Origin: JADJOY01 sp016713535 [NCBI: Deltaproteobacteria bacterium]
GTDB taxonomy: Bacteria; JADJOY01
Direction: 5' to 3'
NCBI GenBank assembly: GCA_016713535.1
Contig: JADJOY010000020.1
Coordinates: 62,001 to 126,000 of the forward strand
Length of the DNA stretch: 64,000 bases
Of the stretch, positions 43,871 to 51,539 are shown piece by piece. The notes beneath the pieces were generated by a model, which ran no database searches, had not been told where the DNA came from, and worked only from the letters and a program-made list of their open reading frames with translations. The stretch's first letter is position 1. Every line of letters starts with the position of its first letter. The position numbers were made by a program, and so were the translations under genes.

Positions 43871-44928
43871 TCAGCGAGCGACACCCGCCGGCTCGCCAGC
43901 GGTCCACTGGCGATCGATCTCGCTCCACTCGCGGTCGTCGGTGGTCCAGTCGGCGTAGATCGCGATGCCGCGGATCGAGGCGAGCCTCTCCGCCGCGGCG
44001 CCGCGAGGCGAGGCGAGGCCTGCGCGGATCCCCGTGAGCGCCGTGGTCACGCGCTCGGTGGCGGGTCGTGCCACCCGGCGACGTCCTCGTAGGTCGGGAC
44101 CCCCATGCGCACCTCGCAGCCCGCGGGCGCCGCGGCCGGCAAGCCAGCCAGGTCGCGCGTCCAGCTCGCCATCAGCCGCTCGTAGATCCGCGGCCAGCGC
44201 AGCGCCGTGTCGTAGCTCATCACGCCGAGGTCGTCGGCGACCTCGCACACGCGCCGGATGTACTCGACGCTCCAGTGAACCCGCTTGTAAGGATGCAGCG
44301 GCGTGGTGGGCGGGTAGGCGGCCACCGAGAGCACCTTGCCGTGCGGCAGCGTCGCCTTGACCTCGCCGAGGAAGCGCAGGAACGCGGGGTCGTCGTCGGC
44401 GAGCGGCTCGACGTTGAGGTGGACTCCGTCGAAGCCGCCCTCGCCGACGAGCCAGCTCACCTGCTGGAGGAAGCCGGCGATCCGGACCCGGTCGGTGAAC
44501 AGCACGTCCTGGCCGAGGACCCCACCCGTCCACGGGATCACGCGCACCCCGGCCGCGCGTGACCGGAAGCGCGCGCGGAAGGACGCCGCACGCGCGTGGG
44601 TGAAGGTGCGGATCACGCCGCGGTCGCGCCAGCCGGGCCAGCCGCGCGGGTTCATCGGCCCGAGGAACGGGTACACGGTGGAGATGCCGTGCGCGGCGAG
44701 GCGGCCGGCAAGGGCGTCGAGCTCGGCGTCGCTCGGCTCCTCGTGGATCCAGCGCCGGCCGAGCCAAAGCGCGTTGTCACGGCGATCGAAGCTCACGCCA
44801 GCCGCCGCCGGCACGACCGGCGGCGGCAGCGCCCAGCTCACGAAGGCCCACGCGACGCCGGCCAGGCCCACGACGATCGCGAGCCCGATCCACGCGCGCG
44901 CCGGAGCGGTCGAGCGCCCTCGGGTCAT
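43871..44928 (-). CDS. Membrane-anchored GH18-like TIM-barrel protein (frameshifted)
   Basis: Start ATG 44928. One missing base at 44063-44065 breaks the frame; adding it gives 352 residues ending in ...WTAGEPAGVAR. The N-terminal signal anchor is WIGLAIVVGLAGVAWAFVSWAL. The barrel has VRVIPWTGGVLGQ and GGFDGVHLNVEP, which occupies the place of the GH18 DxxDxDxE motif but keeps only the last Glu and the first Asp. VLSVAAYPP and DLGVMSYD follow, as in GH18-like proteins. Probably a carbohydrate-active or spore-coat-type (YaaH-like) enzyme at the membrane; activity uncertain. Confidence 0.75.
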
Positions 44929-45050
44929 GATCCTCGCCGTCCCGTTCGCTCGATCACGTCGCCGTTGAACGCCCACCCGCGTCCCTGGCACTCTACCTAA
45001 CTCGTGAGGACCGCCACCGAGAAGCTCGGGCTGACGCCGGGGGCGTCTCC

Positions 45051-45098
45051 CGCCATTGAGCAATCTAAAGTTGCATCTTAGGATTCTCAACAATGGCG
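45051..45098. promoter_or_regulatory. Long imperfect palindrome overlapping the AAA-ATPase start
   Basis: CGCCATTGAG at the left is mirrored by CTCAACAATGGCG at the right, and inside AATCTAAAG is mirrored by CTTAGGATT around a TTGCAT centre. The right arm contains the ATG start codon at 45093. The element is AT-rich in a GC-rich setting. It could be an operator, or an mRNA hairpin hiding the start codon. Confidence 0.6.
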
Positions 45099-46317
45099 AT
45101 CCCCAGGATCTTGGCGCGCGAGCTCGAGAGCGCCGCGCACGTTCCCGGCCGTGCTCCTCACGGGACCGCGGCGTTCGGGCAAGACCACGCTCGCCAGATC
45201 CGAGTTCCCCGGCGCTTCGTATCATCTCCTCGAAGCGCCCGACACGATCGCGAGAGTCCGCTCTGACCCACGCTCCTTCATCTCCGAGCTCGAAACCCCG
45301 ACGATCCTGGACGAGGTCCAGAACGTCCCCGAGATCTTCGGGTTCATCCGCGATCGCATCGACCGGTCCCCCTCCAGCATGGGTCGCTGGATCCTCACCG
45401 GCTCCCAGGAGGCGCCGCTCATGCGAGGCGTCTCCGAATCGATGGCGGGACGCGTGGCCGTCTTCCAGCTCTTGCCATTCTCCACCCTCGAGACGCCGAA
45501 GGTCACGTTGCTGCGCGGTGGATTTCCCGAGGTCGTGCTGCGCCCGCGTACCGCGTCCATCTGGTTTCGCTCGTACGTCCAGACCTATCTCGAGCGTGAT
45601 GTCCGATCGGTCACGGCGATCCGGGATCTCGCGACCTTCCGGCGGTTCATCGCCTTGGTCGCGAGCCGCACGGGCCAGATCCTGAACAAGACGGACCTGG
45701 CCGCCCCGCTCGGAGTCACGGTACCGACGATCACCGAGTGGCTGGAGATCCTCCAGATCACGGGACAGATCTTGCTGGTCCCGCCGTTCTACGAGAACTT
45801 CGGCAAGAGGCTGATCAAATCTCCGAAGCTCTACTTCGTCGACTCCGGGCTCGCCTGCCACCTGCTTCACGTCGACACGGCTTCTCAGCTCTCGAGCTCG
45901 CCGTTTCGAGGCGCGCTCTGGGAAGGCTTCGTGGCGTCGGAGATCGTGAAGGCGCAGCTGAACGCGGGACGCCGGACCGAGCTGTATTACTTCCGCGATC
46001 AGCAAGGGCTCGAGGTGGACTTCCTGGTCCCGAACCGTTCTGGCCGGCTTGCCCTCATCGAGGCGAAGGGGAGCCGCACTCCCTCGCCGCAGATGGCCGA
46101 GCCGCTCGCGCGTCTCGCCCGAGCGGTGAAGAGTTACGATACCGATCGATGGGTCGTGTATCCGGGCTCGCCGGATCCAACCTCGGGAACCGTGCTGAGC
46201 CCTGGCGCGAGCGCCCTGACGCTCGAGGCGGCGCTGGGGCGGCTCGGTCTCGGCGGGAGCGCGATGCGACGGCAACCTCGGCTGGCCCCGCGACGGGGAG
46301 GACGGCCGCGTGGGTGA
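45093..46317 (+). CDS. AAA ATPase with DUF4143 domain (frameshifted near the start)
   Basis: Start ATG 45093. The GC repeat at 45134-45139 seems two bases short; restoring it joins MAIPRILARELESAAR to TFPAVLLTGPRRSGKTTLARS and gives 408 residues. Walker A is GPRRSGKTT, Walker B TILDEVQNV, sensor LTGSQ. Residues ~190-330 form the DUF4143 winged-helix region (GVTVPTITEWLEIL), and the C-terminus has a PD-(D/E)xK-like core (GLEVDFLV, then LIEAKGS). This family is widespread and mobile; its physiological role is poorly known. Its 3' end overlaps the GHKL gene by eight bases. Confidence 0.88.
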
Positions 46318-47953
46318 AACGCGGGTCGACCTGACCCACTTGCTCGAGGACCTCCGCGACGCCTATCCCGGCGCGCTCGAGGAGACGATCCTCACCGAGA
46401 TCATCGCGAACTCGCTCGACTCGGGCGCGACGCGCATCACGCTCATCACGGACCCAGCGGGCGCCACGCTCACCGCGCTCGACGACGGCTCGGGGATGAT
46501 CCGCCGCGATCTGCGCCACTTCCACGACCTCGCGGCCAGCACGAAGTCGCGCGGCCAGGGGATCGGCTTCGCGGGCGTAGGGATCAAGCTCGGCTTGCTG
46601 GCGTGCGAGGACGTCGTCACCGAGACGCGCCGTGCCAGCCACCACGTCGCCACGAGCTGGCACCTCGCGTCTCGCCACAAGGCGCCGTGGCGGTGGATCG
46701 AGCCGCCCGGAATCGTCACCGAGCGTGGCACAGCCGTGCGACTGCACCTCAAGAACCCGCTCTCGCCGCTGCTCGAACCCGGCTATCTCGAGAACACCAT
46801 CCAGCGTCACTTCCAGCCCCTGCTCGACGACGGCTTCCAGGAAATGCTCGCCGGCCACTATCCGCGCGGCGTGAGGTTCGTCGTCGATGGGCGGGAAATC
46901 CCGCGCGTCGAGACGCCCGCGGATCGTTCACCGATCGCGGTGCGCATCGGACGCAAGCGCAAGCCTTCGGCCGCCGGGTACCTCGCCCGCTCCGCCGACG
47001 CGTTCGGCGAGGATCAGCGCGGCCTGGCGGTGAGCACGCTCGGCAAGGTGATCAAGCGTGGGTGGGACTGGCTCGGCTTCTCGCCCGCCGCTCCCGATCT
47101 CGTCGGCGGGCTGATCGAGGTGCCGGCGCTGGCCGACTGCCTGACGCTCAACAAGGCGGACTTCCTGCGCACCGGGCCGCGCGGGGCGACGTACCTCGCG
47201 TACCGCAAGGCGGTCCAAGAGGCGGTCGCGGCTCAGCTCGGCGCGTGGGGCGAGTCGCGCGAGCCCGAGGAAGAGGCGCGCCGACGGAAGACAAGACCCT
47301 TGGAGCGCGACCTCGAGAGCGTGCTCGTCGAGCTGGCCGACGACTTCCCGCTCTTGGCGAGCTTGGTCGAGCGCTACCGCGGCGGCCAGAAGAAGCTGCC
47401 GATCGGGCGGCCCGATCCGCACGGCGAGCCGCTGCCCGTCGCGACCCATCCCGGTGAGCTGCCGCTGCCCGACGGGTCACCGCCCGTCACCGACGCGCCG
47501 AGCGCGACGGACGGCGGAGAAGCGCCCCAACTGGAATCGGGTGATGGACGGTCCGTCGAGCCGTCCGAGTCGGACCAGCCTCCGACCGAGCCCCCCGAGC
47601 CCGACCACCCCGTGGAGCCGCCGTCCGGTCAGGGCCTCTTGCCAGGCACGCCCGGCCGCAAGCGCCCGATGCGCTACGGCCTCGCGATCCAGTTCGAGAG
47701 CATCCCCGACTCGGACCACCTCGGACGGCTCGTCGAGTCGACGGTCTGGGTCAACGACGCCCATCCGGCGTACAAGCGCGCCGTCGCGTCTCGCTCCGAG
47801 GGCTATCACCTTGCGCTCACCGTCGCGATGGCGCTCGGCTCGCTCGCCGTCGAGGCTTCGCAGGTTCAAGCCTTCGTCAGCGCGTTCCTCGCCCGCTGGG
47901 GCGAGAGCCTCGACAAGCCGCGACCGCGCGGCAGGGGCGCACGGCCGCGGTGA
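46310..47953 (+). CDS. GHKL-type ATPase (HSP90/MutL/MORC-like fold)
   Basis: 547 residues from GTG 46310, overlapping the AAA ATPase gene. The Bergerat fold is clear: N box EIIANSLDSGATRITL (~30), G1 DDGSGMIRRDLRHFHD (~55), G2 GFAGVGIKLGLLACEDVVTE (~85). Residues ~150-330 probably form a second, transducer-type domain. A Pro/Asp/Glu-rich linker lies at ~370-450, followed by a conserved-looking C-terminal domain (RYGLAIQFESIPDSDHLG, then ESTVWVNDAHPAYKRA). This C-terminal segment resembles MutL/HSP90-like stand-alone GHKL ATPases. The function is unknown; DNA remodelling or defence roles exist for relatives. Confidence 0.85.
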   Translation: MGETRVDLTHLLEDLRDAYPGALEETILTEIIANSLDSGATRITLITDPAGATLTALDDGSGMIRRDLRHFHDLAASTKSRGQGIGFAGVGIKLGLLACEDVVTETRRASHHVATSWHLASRHKAPWRWIEPPGIVTERGTAVRLHLKNPLSPLLEPGYLENTIQRHFQPLLDDGFQEMLAGHYPRGVRFVVDGREIPRVETPADRSPIAVRIGRKRKPSAAGYLARSADAFGEDQRGLAVSTLGKVIKRGWDWLGFSPAAPDLVGGLIEVPALADCLTLNKADFLRTGPRGATYLAYRKAVQEAVAAQLGAWGESREPEEEARRRKTRPLERDLESVLVELADDFPLLASLVERYRGGQKKLPIGRPDPHGEPLPVATHPGELPLPDGSPPVTDAPSATDGGEAPQLESGDGRSVEPSESDQPPTEPPEPDHPVEPPSGQGLLPGTPGRKRPMRYGLAIQFESIPDSDHLGRLVESTVWVNDAHPAYKRAVASRSEGYHLALTVAMALGSLAVEASQVQAFVSAFLARWGESLDKPRPRGRGARPR

Positions 47954-48036
47954 CGTCCGCCTCGGAATCTGGCGACATGGACGTCAGACGCCATCGGGGC
48001 GCGTTCAACCAACCGTCCGTGTCGAGGCGGAGGTCC

Positions 48037-48492
48037 ATGCGGCCCTGCCTTCTTCGAGCGTCGATCTGCGCCGTCGCGCTGCTCGTATACCTCCAATCCA
48101 GCGGTGGATGCGTCATGGCGAGCGTGATCCACGGCGCCACGGAGTCGCCGTCGACGCTGCGGCTGGCACAGGCTCGCGGCCAGCTCGGGCTCCCGATTTC
48201 GACCCCGGATGGGGCGATCCGAGACACGAAACCGGCGATCGAGGCGCGCTGGGGTGAACCCGATCACGTCGCGACCTCGGGCGAGTCGCCGACCTGGTTC
48301 TACCTTCGTGAGCGGGCGTTCAGCGGCCTGTTCCTCGTCGCGTTCATCGTGCCCGTCCCGATCGTCGTCCCAGTCGGACATCGACACACGGTCCTGCACT
48401 TCCTCGGCGACGAACTGGCGTACGTCGAGAGGGAGTTCGACGCCGACACAGGCTGCATCGCGGGTCTCGTGTGGGGCCATCGGTGGGTCTGA
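48037..48492 (+). CDS. Small lipoprotein
   Basis: 151 residues from ATG 48037, chosen because a GGCGGAGGT ribosome site precedes it and a lipoprotein signal follows (VALLVYLQSSGGC). The mature part includes KPAIEARWGEPDHVATSGESPTWFYLRE, resembling SmpA/OmlA-type lipoproteins (a W-G-x-P-D motif with later aromatic strands). A hydrophobic stretch (GLFLVAFIVPVPIVVPVG) lies in the middle. Follows the GHKL gene on the same strand, 83 bases downstream. No function assigned. Confidence 0.7.
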   Translation: MRPCLLRASICAVALLVYLQSSGGCVMASVIHGATESPSTLRLAQARGQLGLPISTPDGAIRDTKPAIEARWGEPDHVATSGESPTWFYLRERAFSGLFLVAFIVPVPIVVPVGHRHTVLHFLGDELAYVEREFDADTGCIAGLVWGHRWV

Positions 48493-48593
48493 GTCGCCGA
48501 GTGTCACGAGGACTCGGAAACCGTGTTTTGATGGTTTCGGCTGACGGCATCGACCGGCCCCGTTTCCGCGTGAGATCGATCGACAGGGGACGA

Positions 48594-49649
48594 ATGCGCG
48601 GCGGCGCCGCGGTCAGGCGTCTCACCGCACTGCTCCTGATGAGTTGCTGTGGCGATGCCGGCGCGCCGCCCCGCTGCGCCGTCACTGGCGCGTGCACCCT
48701 CGCCGAGGCCGGGCGCGCCGCGGGGATCGCGATCGGCGTGGCGGCCGCGCCGGGCGATCCGGACGTCGAGGCGCTCGTGACACGGGAGTTCGGCGCGCTC
48801 AGCCTGGAGGGCGAGCTGCTCTGGAAGATCGTCCACCCGTCGCGGGAGCGCTGGGACTTCGAGGCGGCCGATCGCACCCTCGCGTGGGCGGCCGAGCATC
48901 ACCTCGCCACCACCGCGACCCACTTCGTGTGGGACCAGGCGGTCGGCATCGCCGGCACGCCCGAGTGGGTGAAGGAGATCACCGACCCCGACGAGCTGCG
49001 CGCGGTGATGCGCGAGCATCTCCGCACGCTCTCGACGCGCTACGGCGGCCGCATCACGCGCTGGAACGTGGTCAACGAGCCGCACCGCTACTTCGACGAC
49101 ACGCTCTACCCCAACCACTTCCACCGCGTGCTCGGGCCCGACTACATCGCCGAGGCGTTCGAGATCGCGGCGGAGGAGGCGCCTCGCTCCGAGCGCTGGC
49201 TCAACGAGATCCTCACCGAATACGAGCCGCGCAAGGCCGACGCGCTGGTGCGCCTGGCGGCGGACCTGGTGAGCCGCGGCGTGCCGATCGACGGCGTGAG
49301 CTTGCAGGGCCACCTCTTCGTCGGCGACGCCGAGTGGGAGTTGGTCACGGACACGTTGAAGCGGCTCTCCGACCTCGGCCTTCAGACCGGTTTCTCCGAG
49401 GTCGACGTGCCGGTGCTGCCGTTCTCCGCGAACCGCCTCGAGATCCAGGCGAATAGGACCGTGAGGCTGATCGACGCCTGCCTCGCCGCGCCCCGCTGCG
49501 ACTCGATCACCTGGTGGGGCGTGAACGACGGCGCCTCGTGGCTGAACTGGTTCCTGGCGCCGGGCCTCGCCCCGCTGCTGTTCGACGACGCGCTCGCCCC
49601 CAAGCCTGCGTACCACGCGGCGAAGCAGCGGCTTCTCGTCGGACGATGA
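48594..49649 (+). CDS. GH10-family glycoside hydrolase (endo-xylanase-like) lipoprotein
   Basis: 351 residues from ATG 48594 (AGGGGACG site). The signal LTALLLMSCC suggests a lipoprotein. GH10 landmarks: FGALSLEGELLWKIVHP (barrel start), ATATHFVWDQAVG (substrate His/Trp), RWNVVNEPHRYF with the acid/base Glu, and GFSEVDVPVLP with the nucleophile Glu. SITWWGVNDGASWL closes the barrel. It should cleave beta-1,4-xylan or a related glycan at or outside the outer membrane. The usual TELD segment is SEVD here. Confidence 0.9.
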   Translation: MRGGAAVRRLTALLLMSCCGDAGAPPRCAVTGACTLAEAGRAAGIAIGVAAAPGDPDVEALVTREFGALSLEGELLWKIVHPSRERWDFEAADRTLAWAAEHHLATTATHFVWDQAVGIAGTPEWVKEITDPDELRAVMREHLRTLSTRYGGRITRWNVVNEPHRYFDDTLYPNHFHRVLGPDYIAEAFEIAAEEAPRSERWLNEILTEYEPRKADALVRLAADLVSRGVPIDGVSLQGHLFVGDAEWELVTDTLKRLSDLGLQTGFSEVDVPVLPFSANRLEIQANRTVRLIDACLAAPRCDSITWWGVNDGASWLNWFLAPGLAPLLFDDALAPKPAYHAAKQRLLVGR

Positions 49650-49695
49650 GGCGCGTTTACGCTCGGCCCGCGCTCGGCGTAACGTCTCGGAGCCG

Positions 49696-50013
49696 ATGCC
49701 CGACCTCGATCTCTCTCCCGAAGAGCTGAACCTCGTCGAACGCCTGGCGCACGAGCGCCAGGGAGCGCGGCAGCGGCTCGCGTTCTACGCCGTGGTGCTG
49801 GCGCCGCTCGTCGCGTTCGCCGTGCACGGCGTGCGCCGGAGCGACCTGGACGCCGTCGCCGTCGCTTTCGGCGGGCTGCTCCTCTTCAACCTGTGGCATC
49901 TCGCCGAAGAGCTCCGCCAAGCCCCGCGCTTCCAGTCGATCTTCCGCAAGGTGTCGGCCCACCGCCACGGCCAGCCCGGAAGGCCCGACGGACCCGCGGC
50001 GATCGACGCGTGA
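49696..50013 (+). CDS. Small membrane protein with two helices
   Basis: 105 residues from ATG 49696. An acidic N-terminus (LDLSPEELNLVERLAHERQ) precedes two hydrophobic segments, RLAFYAVVLAPLVAFAV and AVAFGGLLLFNLWHLAEEL. The C-terminus is basic. Resembles small uncharacterised inner-membrane proteins; no family recognised. Confidence 0.6.
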   Translation: MPDLDLSPEELNLVERLAHERQGARQRLAFYAVVLAPLVAFAVHGVRRSDLDAVAVAFGGLLLFNLWHLAEELRQAPRFQSIFRKVSAHRHGQPGRPDGPAAIDA

Positions 50014-50035
50014 GACACACCGAGGGGGGAAGGGC

Positions 50036-50394
50036 GTGTCTGCGTCGTGGATTCCGCTCTCGGCGATCCTCGCGTCGGTGATCGGGGCGCACTACGTGAC
50101 GACGTCCAGGTGCGCTACTGGTGTGTAGCGCTCGGCTCTTCGTTCCTCTGCGCGCTGGGCGAGGGCCTCTCGAGCGGCGATCCCGGGCCACCTGGCAATT
50201 CTCCTCTCGCGCTCGCCGTCGCCTTCATCTTCTTCCCGATGATGCTGACTTTCCTCGTCGAGCGAGCCGCGCTGCGGCGTGCGCGGCCGGCGGTCGCAGC
50301 GTTACTCGCGGTTCCCGTCGGCCTCGCCTCGTTCGCCGCCGGCGTGTTCGTCGCCATGACGATCTCGGTCAACGCGGGGATCTTGTCGCCGTGA
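50036..50394 (+). CDS. Small polytopic membrane protein (probable frameshift)
   Basis: GTG 50036 follows a GAGGGGGGA site and begins SASWIPLSAILASVIGAHYV. A one-base loss near 50108-50113 would join it to RYWCVALGSSFLCALGEG and on to 50394, for 119 residues. Four hydrophobic segments result, including LALAVAFIFFPMMLTFLV and VPVGLASFAAGVFVAM. Without correction only the second part, from a GTG at 50047 in another frame, is open. No family recognised. Confidence 0.55.
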
Positions 50395-50455
50395 AGGCGG
50401 CGCGCCCCTCGTGCTGGCCGGTCCCGGCGCCCCCGCGCGCCACGGAGACGCGTTG

Positions 50456-51049
50456 ATGCCGGCCTTCGAGCTCAGAGCACTCGACGAATCGACGTGGCCG
50501 GATTTCGCACGGCTGATGGAGAAGCACCACGGCGTGTGGGGCGGCTGCTGGTGCATGGCGTTCCACCCCGAGGGTGTGGGGCGCACCAGGACGCCGGCGC
50601 AGAACCGGGCCGACAAGGAATGCCGGGTCCGCGAGGGACGCGCGCACGCGGCGCTGGTCTACGACGGGGCGGAGTGCGTGGGCTGGTGCCAGTTCGGCCC
50701 GGCCGACGAGCTGCCGCGGATCAAGAACCAGCGCGCCTACCTCGCGGGGTTCCGGGAGCTGTCCGACTGGCGCATCACCTGCTTCTTCGTCGACAGGGAC
50801 TACCGCGGGCGGGGCGTCGCGTCCGCGGCGCTCGAGGGCGCGCTGCGCGAAATCGCGAGCCAGGGCGGCGGCTCGGTCGAGAGCTACCCCGAGGATGTCG
50901 AAGGGCGCCAGGTCTCGGGCTCGTTCCTCCACAACGCCACGGTCGCGCTCTTCGAGAGTCACGGCTTCTCGCGCGACCGCCGGCTCGGCAAGAACCACTG
51001 GGTGGTCGTCAAGCGTGTCCGCCGCGCGGCGAAACGGGCCGCGCGCTGA
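50456..51049 (+). CDS. GNAT-family N-acetyltransferase
   Basis: 197 residues from ATG 50456. The N-terminus FELRALDESTWPDFARLMEKH leads to a Trp/Cys-rich segment (HGVWGGCWCMAFHP). GNAT motif A is CFFVDRDYRGRGVASAALEGAL, giving the RGRGVA acetyl-CoA loop. FESHGFSRDRRLGKNHWVVVK ends the fold. This subgroup, with GGCWCM near the start, is common and uncharacterised. Acceptor unknown. Confidence 0.88.
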   Translation: MPAFELRALDESTWPDFARLMEKHHGVWGGCWCMAFHPEGVGRTRTPAQNRADKECRVREGRAHAALVYDGAECVGWCQFGPADELPRIKNQRAYLAGFRELSDWRITCFFVDRDYRGRGVASAALEGALREIASQGGGSVESYPEDVEGRQVSGSFLHNATVALFESHGFSRDRRLGKNHWVVVKRVRRAAKRAAR

Positions 51050-51071
51050 CCGGCGGCCACGGACCGGGACC

Positions 51072-51439
51072 ATGCCGATCGTCGACGTGCAGGTGGTCTC
51101 GCCCGCGAGCGCGCCGCAGCGGGCCTCGCTGACGCGCGAGCTGGCGGACGCTCTCGGCGCGGCGCTCGCCGCACCCGCGGGGCGCGTGTGGGTACGGCTC
51201 GCGTGGCTTCCGGCAGACCACTACGCGGAGAACGGTTCCGATCTCGCGGAAGGCGAGGCGCCCGTGTTCGTCACGATGCTCCACGCCGATCCGCCCGAAG
51301 GCGAGGCGCGCGTCGCTGAAGCGACGGCGATCGCGAGCGCGGTGGGCGCATGCGTGGGCCGCGGCGTCGAGTGGGTGCACGTCGAGTACGCGCCCGCAGG
51401 ACGAGGGAGGATCGCGTTCGGCGGAAGCTGCTCGCGTAG
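51072..51439 (+). CDS. Tautomerase-like protein (frameshift near the end)
   Basis: Start ATG 51072, so the initiator Met is followed by Pro (MPIVDVQVV), the catalytic N-terminal Pro of 4-oxalocrotonate-tautomerase/MIF-like enzymes. The body includes GRVWVRLAWLPADHYAENG and VEWVHVEYAPAGRGRIAFGG. Read as given, the frame runs on far into the opposite-strand GH92 region. One added G at 51423-51424 gives FGGKLLA and a stop at 51439, 122 residues, the expected family ending. Substrate unknown. Confidence 0.78.
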
Positions 51440-51510
51440 CGAGCGGGGACGGGCCCCGCCCCTACGTTCGGGGGTCGAGATCGGCGGCTCCGCCCCTACC
51501 GTTCGGGATC
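51436..51510. repeat. Dispersed GC-rich repeat, diverged copy F
   Basis: TAGCGAGCGGGGACGGGCCCCGCCCCTACGTTCG followed by GGCGGCTCCGCCCCTACCGTTCG. It keeps the GGGGAC/GCCCC palindrome and the CTACG ends of the family but not the full layout. It separates the convergent tautomerase and GH92 genes. Confidence 0.5.
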
Positions 51511-51539
51511 GGCGGCGCCGGCGCGGATCCGGCACGCCG

